A stretch of 64,000 bases of DNA from Kalmusia sp. IMI 367209 (lineage: Eukaryota > Ascomycota > Dothideomycetes > Pleosporales > Didymosphaeriaceae). A model generated the notes under the pieces. The model had not been told where the DNA came from. It saw nothing but the letters and a program-made list of their open reading frames with translations, and made no database searches. Location: NCBI GenBank assembly GCA_027946365.1, contig JAPEUQ010000013.1:372001-436000 (forward strand). The letters run 5' to 3'. This document shows, one piece after another, positions 11,456 through 24,062 of the stretch (within the stretch, counting starts at the first letter, position 1; each line of letters begins with the position of its first letter). A program made the translations under genes and the position numbers.

Positions 11456-12174
11456 TTCATCTCTTGCGCCTCTCCATCGGGGGTAACTGGGTGACAAGAC
11501 CCCCATTTCCCATTAAAGACAACAATCACGAAGGAAGGCAGTGTCGATACGAACTGCACAGCCCGTAGACGCAGTTCATTGGGGAGGCCCCGCCTTTTGC
11601 CCGAGAATTTTGAAGGAAGAAGGATCCAGCAAAACGATTACAGGATCTCACGAGAATATCGACGTCGACACGGGCACGATTGCCATGCGCGTCTTCTCTG
11701 CCGATAGCCCAGCCCGGCTAGGTGGGACGACCCTCGCTTCCAGAGCGGGGAATTGCCTTGAATTGAGCAAAAGAACATGTCGCCAGCCACCAGAGGCGGC
11801 GCCTAGATGCTCAGTCATCAGATCATTTCGGCAAGAGAATATCGTTGTTGCAAGATCTATCCCTGATATAGTTTAAAATAGATCCTTCGCGCTGTGCCTA
11901 GCGTGCGCTAGCCCAACCACCAAACCCTCTACAGAGCCGCAGCCCCCAATTATCTCCACATCCCGTCAGGATTCTTAGCATTGAGTATGACAGCAGCAGT
12001 ATGTGCAGAATGTGCTGATCGCAGTTTTCAGCTGCCCAGCTCATCAGGCAGCATGCTGATTCGGTCATTTCATGCGGCTCAAAAGCATGTCTTCAAGGAC
12101 TTGAAATATTAAGGTTGGCCGCGCGCTCACGGAAGGCTTTGCGAGGTTTACGACTTCAAGTCAAGTGTATTGGA
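11456..12174. other. Divergent intergenic stretch
   Basis: Lies between the 5' ends of the minus-strand pepsin-like gene and the plus-strand surface-protein gene, so it must hold both promoters. It may also hold an undetected first exon of the former. No repeats or other genes seen. Confidence 0.55.
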
Positions 12175-14929
12175 ATGGCGCCCATTGCAACCATGGTCCG
12201 TTTGATTTTCCTAGGCTTTGTAGTACTGCCTACCGTTTTTGCATATGGGATTCCTCAGCATGGAGTGCTTGCCCGACAAGGTACGTATGATAATTTACAA
12301 ACTACACAATTTCAGCCTTGTGCACTTTCACGTGGTTCAATACGCTCATTAGACTTCCATGGATACCCATCAACGTTGCTCAAACGCTAATTTGACGTAG
12401 CTGTCTCCAACTCGAGCTTCGCGCCTAGTACGACATCTTCCATACAGACGGCGACCGTTAGCTCTAGCTCTAATGTAGCGACGATCACAACCGCGCCGTT
12501 GCCCAAGGTAGCAGCTAGCGCAAACGGCACCTGTCCAACGTCTTTTCCACCTGACTTCCCAGACGATTTTGCGACATTCACAGAGACATGCCAATCGGTA
12601 CAATCGCGCGAATTGTACAACAAGTTCTACTACCTCACAGACACATGCCTTATATCTTACTGCGAGGCGGAATGGACGAGTACCTGGGACAGCATCGGTG
12701 AGGCCAGTACTACAGTATGGACCACGAGTGTACGGACGTGGTTTTCAGGCATACCCGGAACAGGAAGTTTGACCTCTGTTATAACAGGTCAACAGTATTG
12801 GACCTCCACCTACACATTTGCAGTTCCTCCAGCCCAGCTTGTTACGTTGGATCCTCCTTGCTGCGGTCAATGCAGATTTGCCAATCCGACTATACAACTG
12901 TATTTTTGGCCAACTGCCAGTGCCGATCCGACTCCTAGCGTAACTGGTCTTCCTGCAAATGCAACTGCGATTATGACCGCTTTGCCATCCGACGTCAAAG
13001 GAACCTATGTGGACGACAACGGATTTACATTTACTTCTCCCAGTCTCTATCTCGGGTTCACATCCCTTGGCGCTACCGATTACTGTGGTAAGTCAACATC
13101 TTATCTCTCATTGCACCTGCAGCTTGAAAGTTGAGGTGGTAGCCCTTAATCTGGAAATCCTTTGACATCTGGTTATAGGACCTGTGGGGATAGAGATCTA
13201 CAATACGACAATCGCCTTTGATCCGACAGAAATCAGTACTATGTTGACTCAGGAAACCCGAGGAACCTGTACTGTGACCGGGACTAGCCGAAACGGGGAG
13301 AGTTATACTACCACAGCTATTGATGCAACGATTCCAGCACCGTTGCCCATTACTATTGAAGATGTTGCTCAGGACTGCTCCACTATCGAAGGCTACGCTT
13401 GGTTTGCCAATAATCCATCCAACGCCGTCGGAGACGCTGCAGGTGATCCCTGTCATCCTGTAATTGCTCTTCCGACGAAAATCCAGCAGTTACAACCGGA
13501 ATGGCTTGATTGTATGCCGATATATGGAGGATTTTATGATCCACCAAAGACACTCAAGCGTGGAACTGTGTTGGTTCCTACAACGGCGTCTGAGACACCC
13601 GCGCCCACATCAGACCCAGAGCCTTCCTCCGCTGACCCAACGTCGTCTGAACAACCAGAGCCTTCCTCAGCTGACCCTACATCTCAAGAGCCGCAACCTT
13701 CACAGCCAGACCCCCCTTCAGCGGATCCTACGTCTCCTCAGACACCTACCCCAAGTGATCCTCAGACTCCGTCGCCTAGCAATCCCCAAAATCCAAGCGT
13801 GAGCAATCCTCAACAACCTTCGGTGCAACCCACTACTCAGCCAACGGGCTCTATTCCAAGTGATCCTCAGAACCCCACTCCAAGTGGTCCGCAAACACCT
13901 TCGCCTAGTGATCCTCAAGAACCCATTCCGAGCGACCCTCAGGAACCCTCCGTGCAGCCACAACCAAGTGTATCTCCTTCAAATGCTCCGCAGCAGCCTA
14001 GCAACCCTGGTCAAGGTTCATCTACTACCATTGTTATCATGCCTCCGCCTTTGAATCCTTCCTCACCGTCAGCACCTAGCGGACCATCTGCACCCGTCGT
14101 CACACTTGGACCTGGGCCAGGTGCGAACAGTCCTAGCCCAGGAAACTTGAGCCCGGACGCTTCAACCCTGAATCCAACCGTTGTCAATCCGCCAAATCCT
14201 AGTTTGCCCAACGCTCAGCCAAACCCCCCAGTAATCACACTGCAGCCTACGATTGTCCCACCTGGGAACACTGCAATCTCGGGACCAGGCAGCACTGTGA
14301 TCATCATTGGCACCCAAACTCTTTCACCTGGTGGTGTCATCACGGTCGGTGGGTCGACCTCTACGTTGGCTGGTGGACAGACTACCGTATTAGGAGGCAC
14401 ACAACTTGTACTAGACCCTCAAGCCACCATAGTCATCATTGATGGCACGTCGACCATCGACCTTCCACCCGCAGTCACCGTGCAAGCAACGCCTGAGGCG
14501 ACTGTCGGTGCTGAAAGCGCCGCTCCTGTGATCATTACAGTGGGATCGACAACGCTAACGGCGGACTCGCTTACGCAGTTCACTATCGGCGACCAGACTC
14601 TGACTGGCGGTGGAACAGTCACTGAGTCTGGCACGACCTACGTGTTGACGACGAACACTGATGGGAGCACAGTTCTTGTTGCAGGGACAGCTGGATCATC
14701 GGATGCTGCCACACTTAGCGCGACAGCCACCGAGTCTGCAGAGAATAGTACTGGTGCGAGCTCGAGGGCATCGAGCTTAGCCAGCAGCACTAGAGAAGAG
14801 AGTTCAACTGCGACTGATGAGGCTCCCTCAGCGCCTTCAAACAACGGTGGAGCTGGAAGCGTTGATGTACGGTGGAGAATGCTGACAGCTTTGCTTTCCT
14901 TTGGGGGCTGGGCACTGATGATGGCGTGA
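12175..14929 (+). CDS. Secreted Pro/Ser-rich, probably GPI-anchored surface protein
   Basis: Three exons: 12175-12280, 12401-13087 and 13179-14929 (847 residues); introns 120 and 91 nt. An ATG at 12193 would start the protein six codons later. The N terminus is a signal peptide (VRLIFLGFVVLPTVFAYG region). The next ~310 residues are Thr/Ser- and Cys-containing and look like a folded extracellular domain. Then come ~150 residues of imperfect Pro-rich repeats of the SDPQ(T/E)P type, a part rich in Gly, Thr and Val (ITVGGSTSTLAGGQTTVLGG) that resembles a repetitive beta structure, and a Ser/Thr/Ala-rich stalk. The last ~20 residues are hydrophobic (MLTALLSFGGWALMMA), as in a GPI-attachment signal. 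A cell-wall or adhesin-like role is inferred from architecture only. Confidence 0.8.
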
Positions 14930-15251
14930 GAGAATAGTTGGTGGTTTACGTTCACGATATCAAAGTCTAATGTAATTTAATGTAGCAAAAATGCTCCGAA
15001 AAGGAGACTTCAGTAGACGGTCCGAGCTGTCCAAGCATAATTCCCCCTCATTGTATATCGAAAGGTTGATAGTATAAGCTACTCTGCAACTGGCGCATGT
15101 GCTAGGGTAAACGGACATTGCACGTGAGAAAAACATGCACGTGAGGGAAGATACGCTATACCTCATTGAGAACTAGCGCGCTTTCTCCAGAATTTCCACC
15201 GCGACAAGGCAGAGGCAGCAAGAGCTTCCAAACAACACCTCCACCACCACA
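14930..15251. other. Intergenic stretch upstream of PRP19
   Basis: 322 bp between same-strand genes, presumably holding the terminator of one and the promoter of the next. Nothing distinctive seen. Confidence 0.5.
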
Positions 15252-16725
15252 ATGCTGTGCGCAATCTCCGGCGAAGCGCCACAATCCCCCGTCGCCTCGC
15301 GCAAGAGCGGGAATGTCTTTGAAAGACGGCTCATCGAAGCGCACATTGCCGAACACCACACCGACCCTGTCACAGGCGAGGACCTCACCATCGAAGACCT
15401 CATCGAGCTCAAGTCATCGCGCGTAGTGACCCCACGACCCCCGCACCTCACATCGATACCCTCTTTATTGAGCGCATTCCAGAATGAGTGGGATGCAATC
15501 GTGCTCGAGACGTTCACGTTGAAACAGCAATTGGCGCAGACAAGGCAGGAACTCAGCACTGCGCTGTACCAGAATGATGCTGCGACACGTGTCATTGCGC
15601 GATTGACGCGCGAAAGAGATGAGGCGAGGGAGGCGCTGTCGAATGTCACCATCAGCGGTGGGGGCGCAGCGAATGGAGAAGCGATGCAGGTGGATGGTCA
15701 GGCCCTGCCAGAGGAGCTTGTAGCTAAGGTGGACGAGACACAGCAGCAGTATGTGTATTCTGTAGCAATGCTTGCATTCTTGACTAATCACACACAGATT
15801 GTTCGCTACTCGCCGCAAGCGACCTATCCCCGATGGTTGGACAACAGGCGACGATGTATCCGCATTCGATGTTATCTCCTCGAGCGAAGCTCTTTACCCT
15901 GGTAGCACATCGGTATCTATCGACGAGTCTGGCGACCTGGCGCTGTTCGGAGGAGCAGACGGCGTTGCAGGCATCTTCTCCATATCACAACAAAAGTTAG
16001 TGCACGTCTTGAAGAGTGGATCACCAGTTACAGCTACAACATGGTGGGACACGAAAGCGGTAGTCGCGACCTCGGCTGGCACAGTCAAAATATTTGAGGA
16101 CGGAAAAGAGATTGCTCAGCTTGGATCCCATGCCGGAGCAGTCACTTCAGTGTCTCTTCACCCGAGCGGCGCGATCTTGGCCTCAGCTGGATCCGACAAG
16201 CGTTTCATTTTCCACGACCTTTCGACTTTTAAGCCTGTCTCACAAGTCTACACTGAGGCTGAGATCACTTGCTGCGATTTCCACGTAGACGGCCTCCTTT
16301 TCTTTACTGGCGGCTCAGATGGAAACATTCGCATTTTTGACGTGAAGACTGGCGCGTCTATGGCAGTCTTGGAGACAGGCGGTCCAGTCCGCGCGATTTC
16401 TTTCTCAGAGAATGGGACGTGGTTTGCTGTAGCACAAAAGGGCTCAAGCAGCGTTTCCGTCTGGGATCTTCGTAAACAGGCGCCCATTAAGGTGCTTGAC
16501 GTTGGTAGCCCAGTTGACAGTGTCCGGTGGGACTATACCGGCCAATTCCTGGCGACGGCTGGGTCTGGAAGCGTGTCCGTACAACAGTACACGAAGTCTT
16601 CAAAGAGCTGGTCAGAGCCAGTACGGAAAGCGGTACAAGCGAGGGATGTTGCATGGGGAGCTAGTGCTTCCTCTTTAGTCGCCCTCACTCCGGACGGCAG
16701 TCTGAGTGTACTTGCTGCATCATGA
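15252..16725 (+). CDS. PRP19: Pre-mRNA-processing factor 19 (U-box E3 ubiquitin ligase)
   Basis: Two exons, 15252-15748 and 15798-16725, joined across a 49-nt intron; 474 residues, close to the usual fungal length. The N terminus (MLCAISGEAPQSPV, then GNVFERRLIEAHI) is the PRP19 U-box. Next come a tetramerising coiled coil (about residues 90-140, rich in Leu, Arg and Glu), a KRKRP-like linker (RRKRPIP, just after the splice) and a C-terminal WD40 propeller (from about residue 190). PRP19 is the core of the NineTeen complex: it ubiquitinates spliceosome components, stabilises U4/U6.U5 and also acts in DNA repair. Identification is strong from the U-box and domain order; the splice is confirmed by frame continuity. 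Confidence 0.95.
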
Positions 16726-17345
16726 AGAGCCAGACCGAGGACACAAGCAGACTATTTACCGAAAAAGAGCGATCAGATGGTATCAGGCGATGTCATACTT
16801 CAGCAGACGGTAGGCTGAAAGCGCCACTTATGTATTTGAAAATCATGAACTTGAGCGTCAAACTGGACTGGATGGGAACCTGGCGGGTTTGGTGGCCGGA
16901 TGCCCATTACTGTAACGGTGTAGCGGGAGGCAGAATGTAACATAGATCACTTTTTCACGTACTGTGCAACCTAATTTTCTTCCGGCGCACTATCACGTTT
17001 CTTTTGACATGAAGGCGCGCCTTGGCGTCGTGCAGGTGAACCGTGCAAAGAGGGCAGAGACGGTAAGGCAGGCAGTAAAAGAGAGAGACGCGTGCAACCG
17101 GCATCAGTTAGGTGAAGTGCATCTCTATGTGAAGGAAGGTGGAGTGAATGCCGGAGGTTAGCCCTGCTCGTTCCGAGATTCGGTTTGCGGCTCGAAACCA
17201 CCATCCTTGCCACAAGCACCGACTACACCACACAGGCGCCCGCCCGCCCAGACCTCTCCTCGTCTCCCGACCTAACAACTCTCCATTGCTCTCTCCTCGA
17301 CTCCGCCAACTACCCCACAACAGCCCTACTGTGACAGCGCAGAGA
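16726..17345. other. Intergenic stretch
   Basis: Holds the PRP19 3' region and the leader of the RING gene. A single ACGCGT (MluI box) lies at 17088-17093, about 250 bp before the next ATG. No other gene seen; overlapping open frames here are not conserved-looking. Confidence 0.5.
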
Positions 17346-18671
17346 ATGGAAAGCGAGCTGCCATTTGGTTACGCCCGCGCCCATCGAGAGAAGGTAAGTG
17401 GACGTCTCGAATGCAGCGCGGGTGCCATTTGCAGGTATGCACAGCGGCTGACAAACAAGCGCAGCGTACGCATGCCCAGATGGACCTTGATGGCTCCGCC
17501 TCACCCACCTGGAGTCACATCGACCGCCTCTCTCTCTCCCCTCAACCCTCCCTGGGCGCCTCTCGCTCGTACGCCTCGCGCCGCTTGCCACTGCCCCGCC
17601 CTTCCAGTATGGCCGCCGAGGCTCCTCCGCGATATCAAGGCGATGGATACGATCTGCGCAGGCCAGTTTTCTCATCGAATGTCATCGATCTCACCGACGA
17701 CGATGCGGGGTCGTCGTCGGCACCAAGTCAGGCAGGCCGGTCGAGCGGCCGTTCGGCGCGCCCGCCACGCTTCGGAAGAGAGATTATCGATGTGGAAGAG
17801 GAGGTCGCACCACGGCTAGAAGAGCCATCTGACTCTCCAGAGATTCAATTCGTGTCTTCACGACCGATCGACCTAACACGATCTCCAAACTACACACCCT
17901 TTGACCAGGACGGCCAAGACGAGGATGAGGTGGAGTTCTTGAGTGCGAATCCAGTTTCGAATCCAATTCCCCCCGAGCGAAGGATTGGCCATCTATTATC
18001 TATACTCGACGACCCCGAAATCCGCAACCGAGCACCGCACCTTCGAGAGCAGGTTGAGCGAAGGGAACGTGCCCGCTTGTTTTCAAGGAACAATAACCAG
18101 GTTGCCAGGATGGGGATAACACAAATGTATACCGACGCTGATAGGGGAACAAACCCGCGTCCGTTTAGTATGTTGCGGGTGGAAGCAAGACATGGTGGGC
18201 AGACACAATTTCATGTAGGATTTCTTGCGCCGACCTTAAATTACGGAGCGATCGGGTTCGATATGGGCTACGAGGAAGGTGCTGATGAGCCTGCGCCTCC
18301 ACCTCCTACATATAATGCTCCTGTAGCAGCGCCCGAAGGCTTCACAAGAAGCCCACAAGAGGAAGAATTTTTGGTATGCCCGAATTGTGATGACGAGCTA
18401 TGCACGGGAGATTCGGACCAGAAACGACAAGTTTGGCTTGTCAAAGCGTGCGGACACGTACGTCCACATCATTTCCCTCAAACGAATACCAGCATGTTAA
18501 TAATCACAGGTCTACTGCGGCGAGTGTATGGCGAACCGCCACATCAAGAAGAGTGCCAAGGGCAAGGAGAAGCAAGCACCAGCCCGCACCAAGCCGTTCA
18601 AAGAGTGCGTAGTGGAAGGCTGTAAAAAGAAAGTCTCGAGCAAGACCGCAATGATCCAAGTCTTCCTCTAA
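17346..18671 (+). CDS. RING-finger protein with SUMO-interaction-like motifs
   Basis: Three exons: 17346-17393, 17480-18457 and 18510-18671; 395 residues. The start is chosen at the MESELPFGY ATG because its 16 codons join in phase to the next exon; a start at 17480 is possible. Residues ~80-160 contain VIDLTDDD, EIIDVEEE and PIDLTRSP, which match SUMO-interaction motifs (hydrophobic core next to acidic residues). The C terminus carries a RING-type pattern assembled only after splicing: CPNC, then ACGHVYCGEC, then a final Cys pair spaced by four (CVVEGC) instead of the usual two. This architecture suggests an E3 ligase, perhaps SUMO-targeted (Slx8/Rfp-like), in the nucleus. The family assignment is inference; the motifs are seen. 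Confidence 0.75.
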
Positions 18672-19399
18672 CGTACGCTTTTGAACACCACACATACGAC
18701 TATCATATCCTACTTTAGTTTTTCCATAACTCCCTTCGGGCTGGCGCTACTGTTGCGACTTGGGTGGATTGCTTCACGATACCCATATCTTTGCATCATT
18801 TTTTCCACATTCTGGGACGATTCCTTCACGGCTTTGTTCATGGCTTGCGTGTGTCCCCGCTTTTGTTAGCGTTCCTGCACTCTGTCTGGTGTTGACCTGC
18901 ATTGCCCCTATCTAGACCGACTTCTGTCCGAGGTATTCCAGGCCTGGGTTATTTCGATGCTAGAGGCGCGAAGAGAAGAGCATTAAGTTGAGACGTGAAG
19001 AAACAATTTTGGGTTGCACGACTAATGATTGGTCCGTGGGACAGGGCGCTTGAGTGTGTATATATTTAGCCATGTATCTATTGCATTTCGGAGAATGTGA
19101 CGAATCAGTGCATATGCCTTGACTTCTCTGCGTTTCGAGGGAGCGAATCGCGGAAGTCGCTCTGCCTCAATTATGAGGCATCCACAGCCCTACTGCTTGC
19201 TGTAGGCAGCATGAGATCATAACACGGAGTTAATCCTATCCTACGGTATTAACCCCCGCCAAGCCAGGCACACCCCCTGCTCCCAAAAATCTCACGCCTC
19301 GGTTCGATACTCAACACCAGCCTTGCATTTCCCTCCTGTCATTTTGCTCAATTCCCCACCTTTCCTCCTCCTCTCTCTCCACAATCAATCATCGCCACG
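18672..19399. other. Intergenic stretch
   Basis: No supportable gene. Ends in a pyrimidine-rich leader (CCTCCTCCTCTCTCTCC region) just before the dehydratase ATG. A GGTTCGATAC string near 19301 resembles a tRNA B box but has no tRNA fold around it. Confidence 0.5.
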
Positions 19400-20228
19400 A
19401 TGCCGCCCAATCCCAACACAGAGCCTACAGTGGCTGACGTCAAAAGGCAGTACCTGATTAGCTACAATGCGATCAGCGCGACGCTTTGGTTCGGAGTGCT
19501 AGCTAGAGTGGTAATGCTCGCGCTTGCGGAGGGCGTAGAAAATGGCAAGGTGTATGAGGAGACGGAGAGGTTTTGTCGGTTGACACAGAGTGCGGCAGGG
19601 TTGGAGGTGGTGCATAGTTTGACTGGTATGTCTTGATCCCTCTTCCTCCTTCTCCCGTTCCCTTCATTGTCAGAGAAAAGGGTCGGAACGTAGGAGTAGG
19701 ACAGTGTGCTAATATGGAATAGGTCTTGTACGGGCACCGCTTTTCACGACGCTCATGCAGGTTGCGAGCCGACTGTTGCTGGTTTGGGGCATTGGATATA
19801 AATTCCCGCAGACGACGAAGTATAGTCCTGCGTATAGCTCTATGCTTGTTGCGTGGAGTGTTACCGAGGTTATTCGGTATTCGTACTTTGTGTTTGTGTT
19901 GGGTGGGAAGGGGGTTCCTAGGCTATGGACGTGGTTGAGGTATGCTCCTCTCTGAACACATTCTCTTGCAATAATGCTCGAGAATAATGAGATCGAGTGT
20001 CAACGCTAATCGAGCAATAGGTACAACACCTTCATCGTTCTCTACCCGCTCGGCGTCGCAAGCGAAACTTGGCTCATCTACCGCGCGATCCCGCCCGCTT
20101 CGAAGATTGACGAGAAGTACGGATATGCTCTCTATGGGATTTTGGCGACCTATATTCCGGGATTCTATACGCTGTTTACATATATGTTGAAGCAGAGGCG
20201 AAGGATTTTGAGGGCTAAAAAGGAGTAG
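19400..20228 (+). CDS. PHS1: Very-long-chain (3R)-3-hydroxyacyl-CoA dehydratase (PHS1/HACD family)
   Basis: Three exons: 19400-19625, 19723-19939 and 20021-20228 (216 residues). The protein is the third enzyme of the ER fatty-acid elongation cycle, removing water from 3-hydroxyacyl-CoA to make very-long-chain fatty acids for sphingolipids. Diagnostic segments are YNAISATLWFGVL at the N terminus, SRLLLVWGI, EVIRYSYFVF and YNTFIVLYPLGVASE; the last contains the conserved Tyr and Glu pair of the active site. Several hydrophobic helices fit a six-helix ER membrane protein. The C terminus ends in RAKKE, which is Lys-rich but not a perfect KKxx retrieval signal. Length is normal for the family. Confidence 0.93.
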
Positions 20229-20895
20229 GAAAAAGCTGGATGAAGGTAGAATTGTAATGAGCCATAGATTATGATTTGGGGAATTAACAAGGCACGAGAC
20301 CTGAAAAATTAAAAGTCTAGATTGAAAGATGAATGTCTGTACACTAGAATGATGTTAAAATCTAAATGCGCGTTCCGAGAGCAACCTTCCCATTGCTCTC
20401 TAGAACCGGAGCTCCTGCACAGACTGCATCTGTATTACGAATCCCAGATCCCCTTAGTATACGAGACATCTTCCCACATGTAAACATTGCACGTACCCTC
20501 GCTTTCCTCCGAGGTCGTCGAACCGTCCTCGCATCTTGGCTTTTCAAGGCTGCTCAACTCGGCCCGACATCGAGCGAGTCCCAGCCCTAGCTTACGGTAC
20601 AACCGCATCGTTGCTCCGCTTTCCCCATGCCAACAGGGAACCTTACGCTGGATCAGCAGGGTCGCAACGTTTTCCTCTCCCAAATTCGCGGGGAAGTTGG
20701 CGATTAAGGGCAGGTCGCACCCTCTCCCAGCGCCTGGCGTTCGCGCTGCTGCATGCTAGACGAGCAATTGCATCATGAGCCTAGGCGCCTGCAGCACGTA
20801 CCGACCGGCTCAATGTAGAGTATAAAGTGCGGCGAAAAGTACATGATCCGCGATCTACTCTCGTACAGCCGCGACTTCAAAATAAGTGAGGCATC
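20229..20895. other. Intergenic stretch
   Basis: Holds the dehydratase 3' region and the promoter of the alpha-glucosidase gene, with a good TATA box (listed separately). No gene seen. Confidence 0.5.
20821..20827 (+). promoter_or_regulatory. TATA box of the GH31 gene
   Basis: TATAAAG about 75 bp upstream of the alpha-glucosidase ATG at 20896, a plausible spacing for a short leader. Seen directly; role inferred. Confidence 0.55.
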
Positions 20896-23800
20896 ATGAG
20901 GTTGTCCACAGTTCCTGTCCTTTTAGGCATAGCCGGGCCCGCTTTCGCGAATGCCGTTGCAAGACGTCAGGCTGGCTCTCTAGAGAGCTGTCCAGGGTAC
21001 AAGGCAAGCAACGTGCAAAACGATGGGGCGAAAGTCACTGCCGATTTGACGCTTGCTGGAGAGGCGTGCAATGTGTACGGGGAAGATCTGACAGACCTCA
21101 AATTGGAGGTCGAGTATCAGACTGGTGAGTTGTTCTCCGGTTGCATTTGATTTTGCTGACCACTGCGCAGAAAGTCGGTTGCACGTCAAGATATACGATA
21201 CAGAACAACAAGTGTATCAGGTGCCAGAAGCTGTCTTTCCCAGGCCATCAAGTGACGACGTCGGAGCGGAGGAGTCTGCGCTGGCTTTCGAATGGACGGA
21301 GAATCCGTTCTCGTTCAAGATTGTGCGAAAAGAAACGAATGAGACTCTTTTCGATACTTCGGCTGCTAGCCTTGTCTTCGAGACTCAGTATTTGCGTCTG
21401 AGGACTAGTCTGCCTGACGCGCCTCATCTGTATGGCTTGGGTGAGCACACGGATCCGTTTCAATTGAACACTACGAACTACACTAGAACGGTAAGCTTAT
21501 CCGGTATTTGTTTTACTATGTCTGATTTGAATAGTTGTGGAATCGCGACGCATACGGTGTTCCCGGAGGCACCAATCTTTACGGACACCACCCGATCTAC
21601 TTTGACCATCGCGGCTCTTCTGGCACGCATGGTGTTTTCCTTCTGAGCTCTAACGGCATGGATATCAAAATCGACAACACGGCGGGCCAGTTCCTTGAGT
21701 ACAATGCTCTTGGTGGTATTCTGGACTTTTACTTTCTTGCTGGTCCGTCGCCGAAGGACGTCAGCGTTCAGTACTCCGAGATTGTCGGGAAGCCGGTTAT
21801 GCAACCGTACTGGGGCTTTGGGTATCATCAATGCAAGTATGGGTACAGGGATGTATTCAATGTAGCGGAGGTTGTTGCGAATTATTCGCTTGCCGGGATT
21901 CCGTTGGAGGTATGTCTTATTGATAGGTGCGTTCGCTTTCGTGTGCTAATGATCATAGACTATGTGGACAGATATCGACTACATGGAGCTCCGTCGTGTG
22001 TTCACCTTGGATCCCGAAAGGTTCCCTCTCGAGCTCGTTCGTGAACTTGTAAGCTATCTGCATGCCCATCAACAGCACTACGTTGTCATGGTGGATCCGG
22101 CAACGTGGCGTGGTGACTACGAAGCGTATAACGAAGGTGTCGACCGCGATATCTTCATGAAAACCCCCAACGGTTCGTACTATGTCGGTGCAGTATGGCC
22201 AGGTCCCACTGTCTTTCCTGATTGGTTCCACCCTTCGACTCAAGGGTACTGGGATGACCAATTCTTGAGCTTCTTCGACGCAGATACCGGTGTCGATATT
22301 GATGCCTTGTGGATCGATATGAATGAAGCGGCAAACTTCTGCCCTTACCCGTGCGCAGACCCTGATGGTAAATTCTACATTCTGTCCCTCTTCAAGTAGT
22401 GTACTAATACTTCCTTGCAGCATTCGCAGATGAGTCAGGAAACCCGCCGAAGCCGCCGCCCGTACGAAACAGTACTGGTCGCCCCATTCCTGGTTTCCCT
22501 GGGAATTTCCAACCACCAGCTACTACGCAGCGTCTCTTGTCCCGTCAAGCGAATGGAACTGGAACTGCTCTTGGATTACCTGGTCGCGATCTTATCAATC
22601 CAGATTATAAGATCCAGAACGCTGCTGGCTCCATTAGCAATCTGACAGCGCCTTCTGATATTCAAAACTACGATGGCACTCACCAATACGATACTCACAA
22701 CCTTTACGGCAGCATGATGTCTGTTGCTTCACGAAATGCTCTACTTGCTCGCCGACCAGAAAGACGTCCGTTGGTCATCACGAGGTCTACTGTAAGTTGT
22801 GATCCTATTTGAAGCATGCCAGCTTTCTGACCTCGAGGATAGTATGCTGGTGCCGGTTCGTACGTAGGCAAATGGCTTGGAGACAACCTTTCCACGTGGC
22901 ACCATTATAGGAATTCCATTAGTGGCATCCTGCAGTTTGCGTCCATCTTCCAAGTCCCAATGGTCGGCGCGGATGTCTGTGGTTTCGGTGATAATACTAC
23001 CGAGACCCTTTGCTCACGCTGGGCCTGGTTGGGTGCCTTCTACCCATGTACGCAAAGCCCGGGTTTAAGTGGATGTCTCTTAGCTAAGGAAAAGGGTTTT
23101 TTTTTTCACTTGATTGAGACATACACGGTACCTATCCCCCATTATCTCATCTATACTGACCCGCTGATTTAGTCTACCGTAACCACGCCGGTTACGATTC
23201 AATTCCCCAAGAGTTCTACAATTGGGCCACAGTAGCTGAGGCCGGGAAGAACGCAATCAACACAAGATACCGCCTGCTCGATTACATCTACACACACCTT
23301 CATCGCCAAACCGAAACAGGTCTTCCGCTACTGAACCCCCTGTTCTTCCACTACCCTAACGACGAGAAAACCTTCCCGATTGACCTGCAATTCTTCTATG
23401 GAGACGACCTCCTCGTAAGCCCCGTCACCGAAGAAAACAGCACAGACGTCTCGATCTACCTCCCGAAGGATATCTTTTACGACTTTTTCACCCATAAAAG
23501 GATCGAGGGCACTGGTTCCTTCGTCCAACTCTCAGATGTGGCCTTCACTACGATCCCGCTCCATATTCGTGGTGGTTCTATCATTCCTCTTCGTGCCGAG
23601 TCGGCGAATACGACAACGGAGCTGCGTAAGCAAGATTTTGTCCTCCTCGTCGCAGTCAACGCTACTAATCAAGCATCTGGGTGCCTGTACCTCGACGAGG
23701 GAGACGCAATTGAACAGCCTGCCACTAGCGAGATTGAGTTTAGCTACGATAATGGGGAGCTGAAAATAACTGGCACGTTCGGATACCAGACTGACCTTGT

Positions 23801-23936
23801 GATCCGCAACGTCACGGTTCTGGGAGCTAATCCGCAGGGCAATTCGTCCGGGTATAATACGTATGGGTCTAAGGGAGACAGTGCGACGTTTAAGGGGCCA
23901 ATTAGTCTCACGGAGGCAAGTAGTCATAACTTCTAA
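20896..23936 (+). CDS. Secreted GH31 alpha-glucosidase
   Basis: Seven exons: 20896-21124, 21171-21490, 21535-21909, 21959-22367, 22421-22791, 22843-23047 and 23173-23936; 890 residues. The last intron is the longest (125 nt, with a T-run). The protein opens with a signal peptide ([20 protein letters not shown]). Family GH31 signatures are [30 protein letters not shown], the nucleophile motif [10 protein letters not shown] (Asp near residue 427), KWLGDN with the acid/base Asp near residue 582, and [10 protein letters not shown]. It should hydrolyse terminal alpha-1,4-linked glucose from maltose and starch oligomers outside the cell. A Pro-rich insert (PPKPPPVRN) after the nucleophile is typical of fungal secreted members. 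Many N-glycosylation sites are visible. Exact substrate preference cannot be read from sequence. Confidence 0.93.
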
Positions 23937-24062
23937 TCGACGCTCAATTAGGAGTCGTCGTTTAGCCACCACTGTATGCTGTAGAGACACTACATTTTTA
24001 TCAAATGGAAGCATCCTTCATTCCACCATCTAGAGTCCAACATCTCTCTATCGTCTATCCAC

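Noticed and set aside
17148..17819. 223-codon plus-strand frame overlapping the RING gene
   Set aside because: Only its MESELPFGY part (from 17346) is used, as exon 1; the rest is intron and an out-of-frame reading of exon 2.
19301..19311. GGTTCGATACT, resembling a tRNA B box
   Set aside because: No A box or cloverleaf can be drawn around it.
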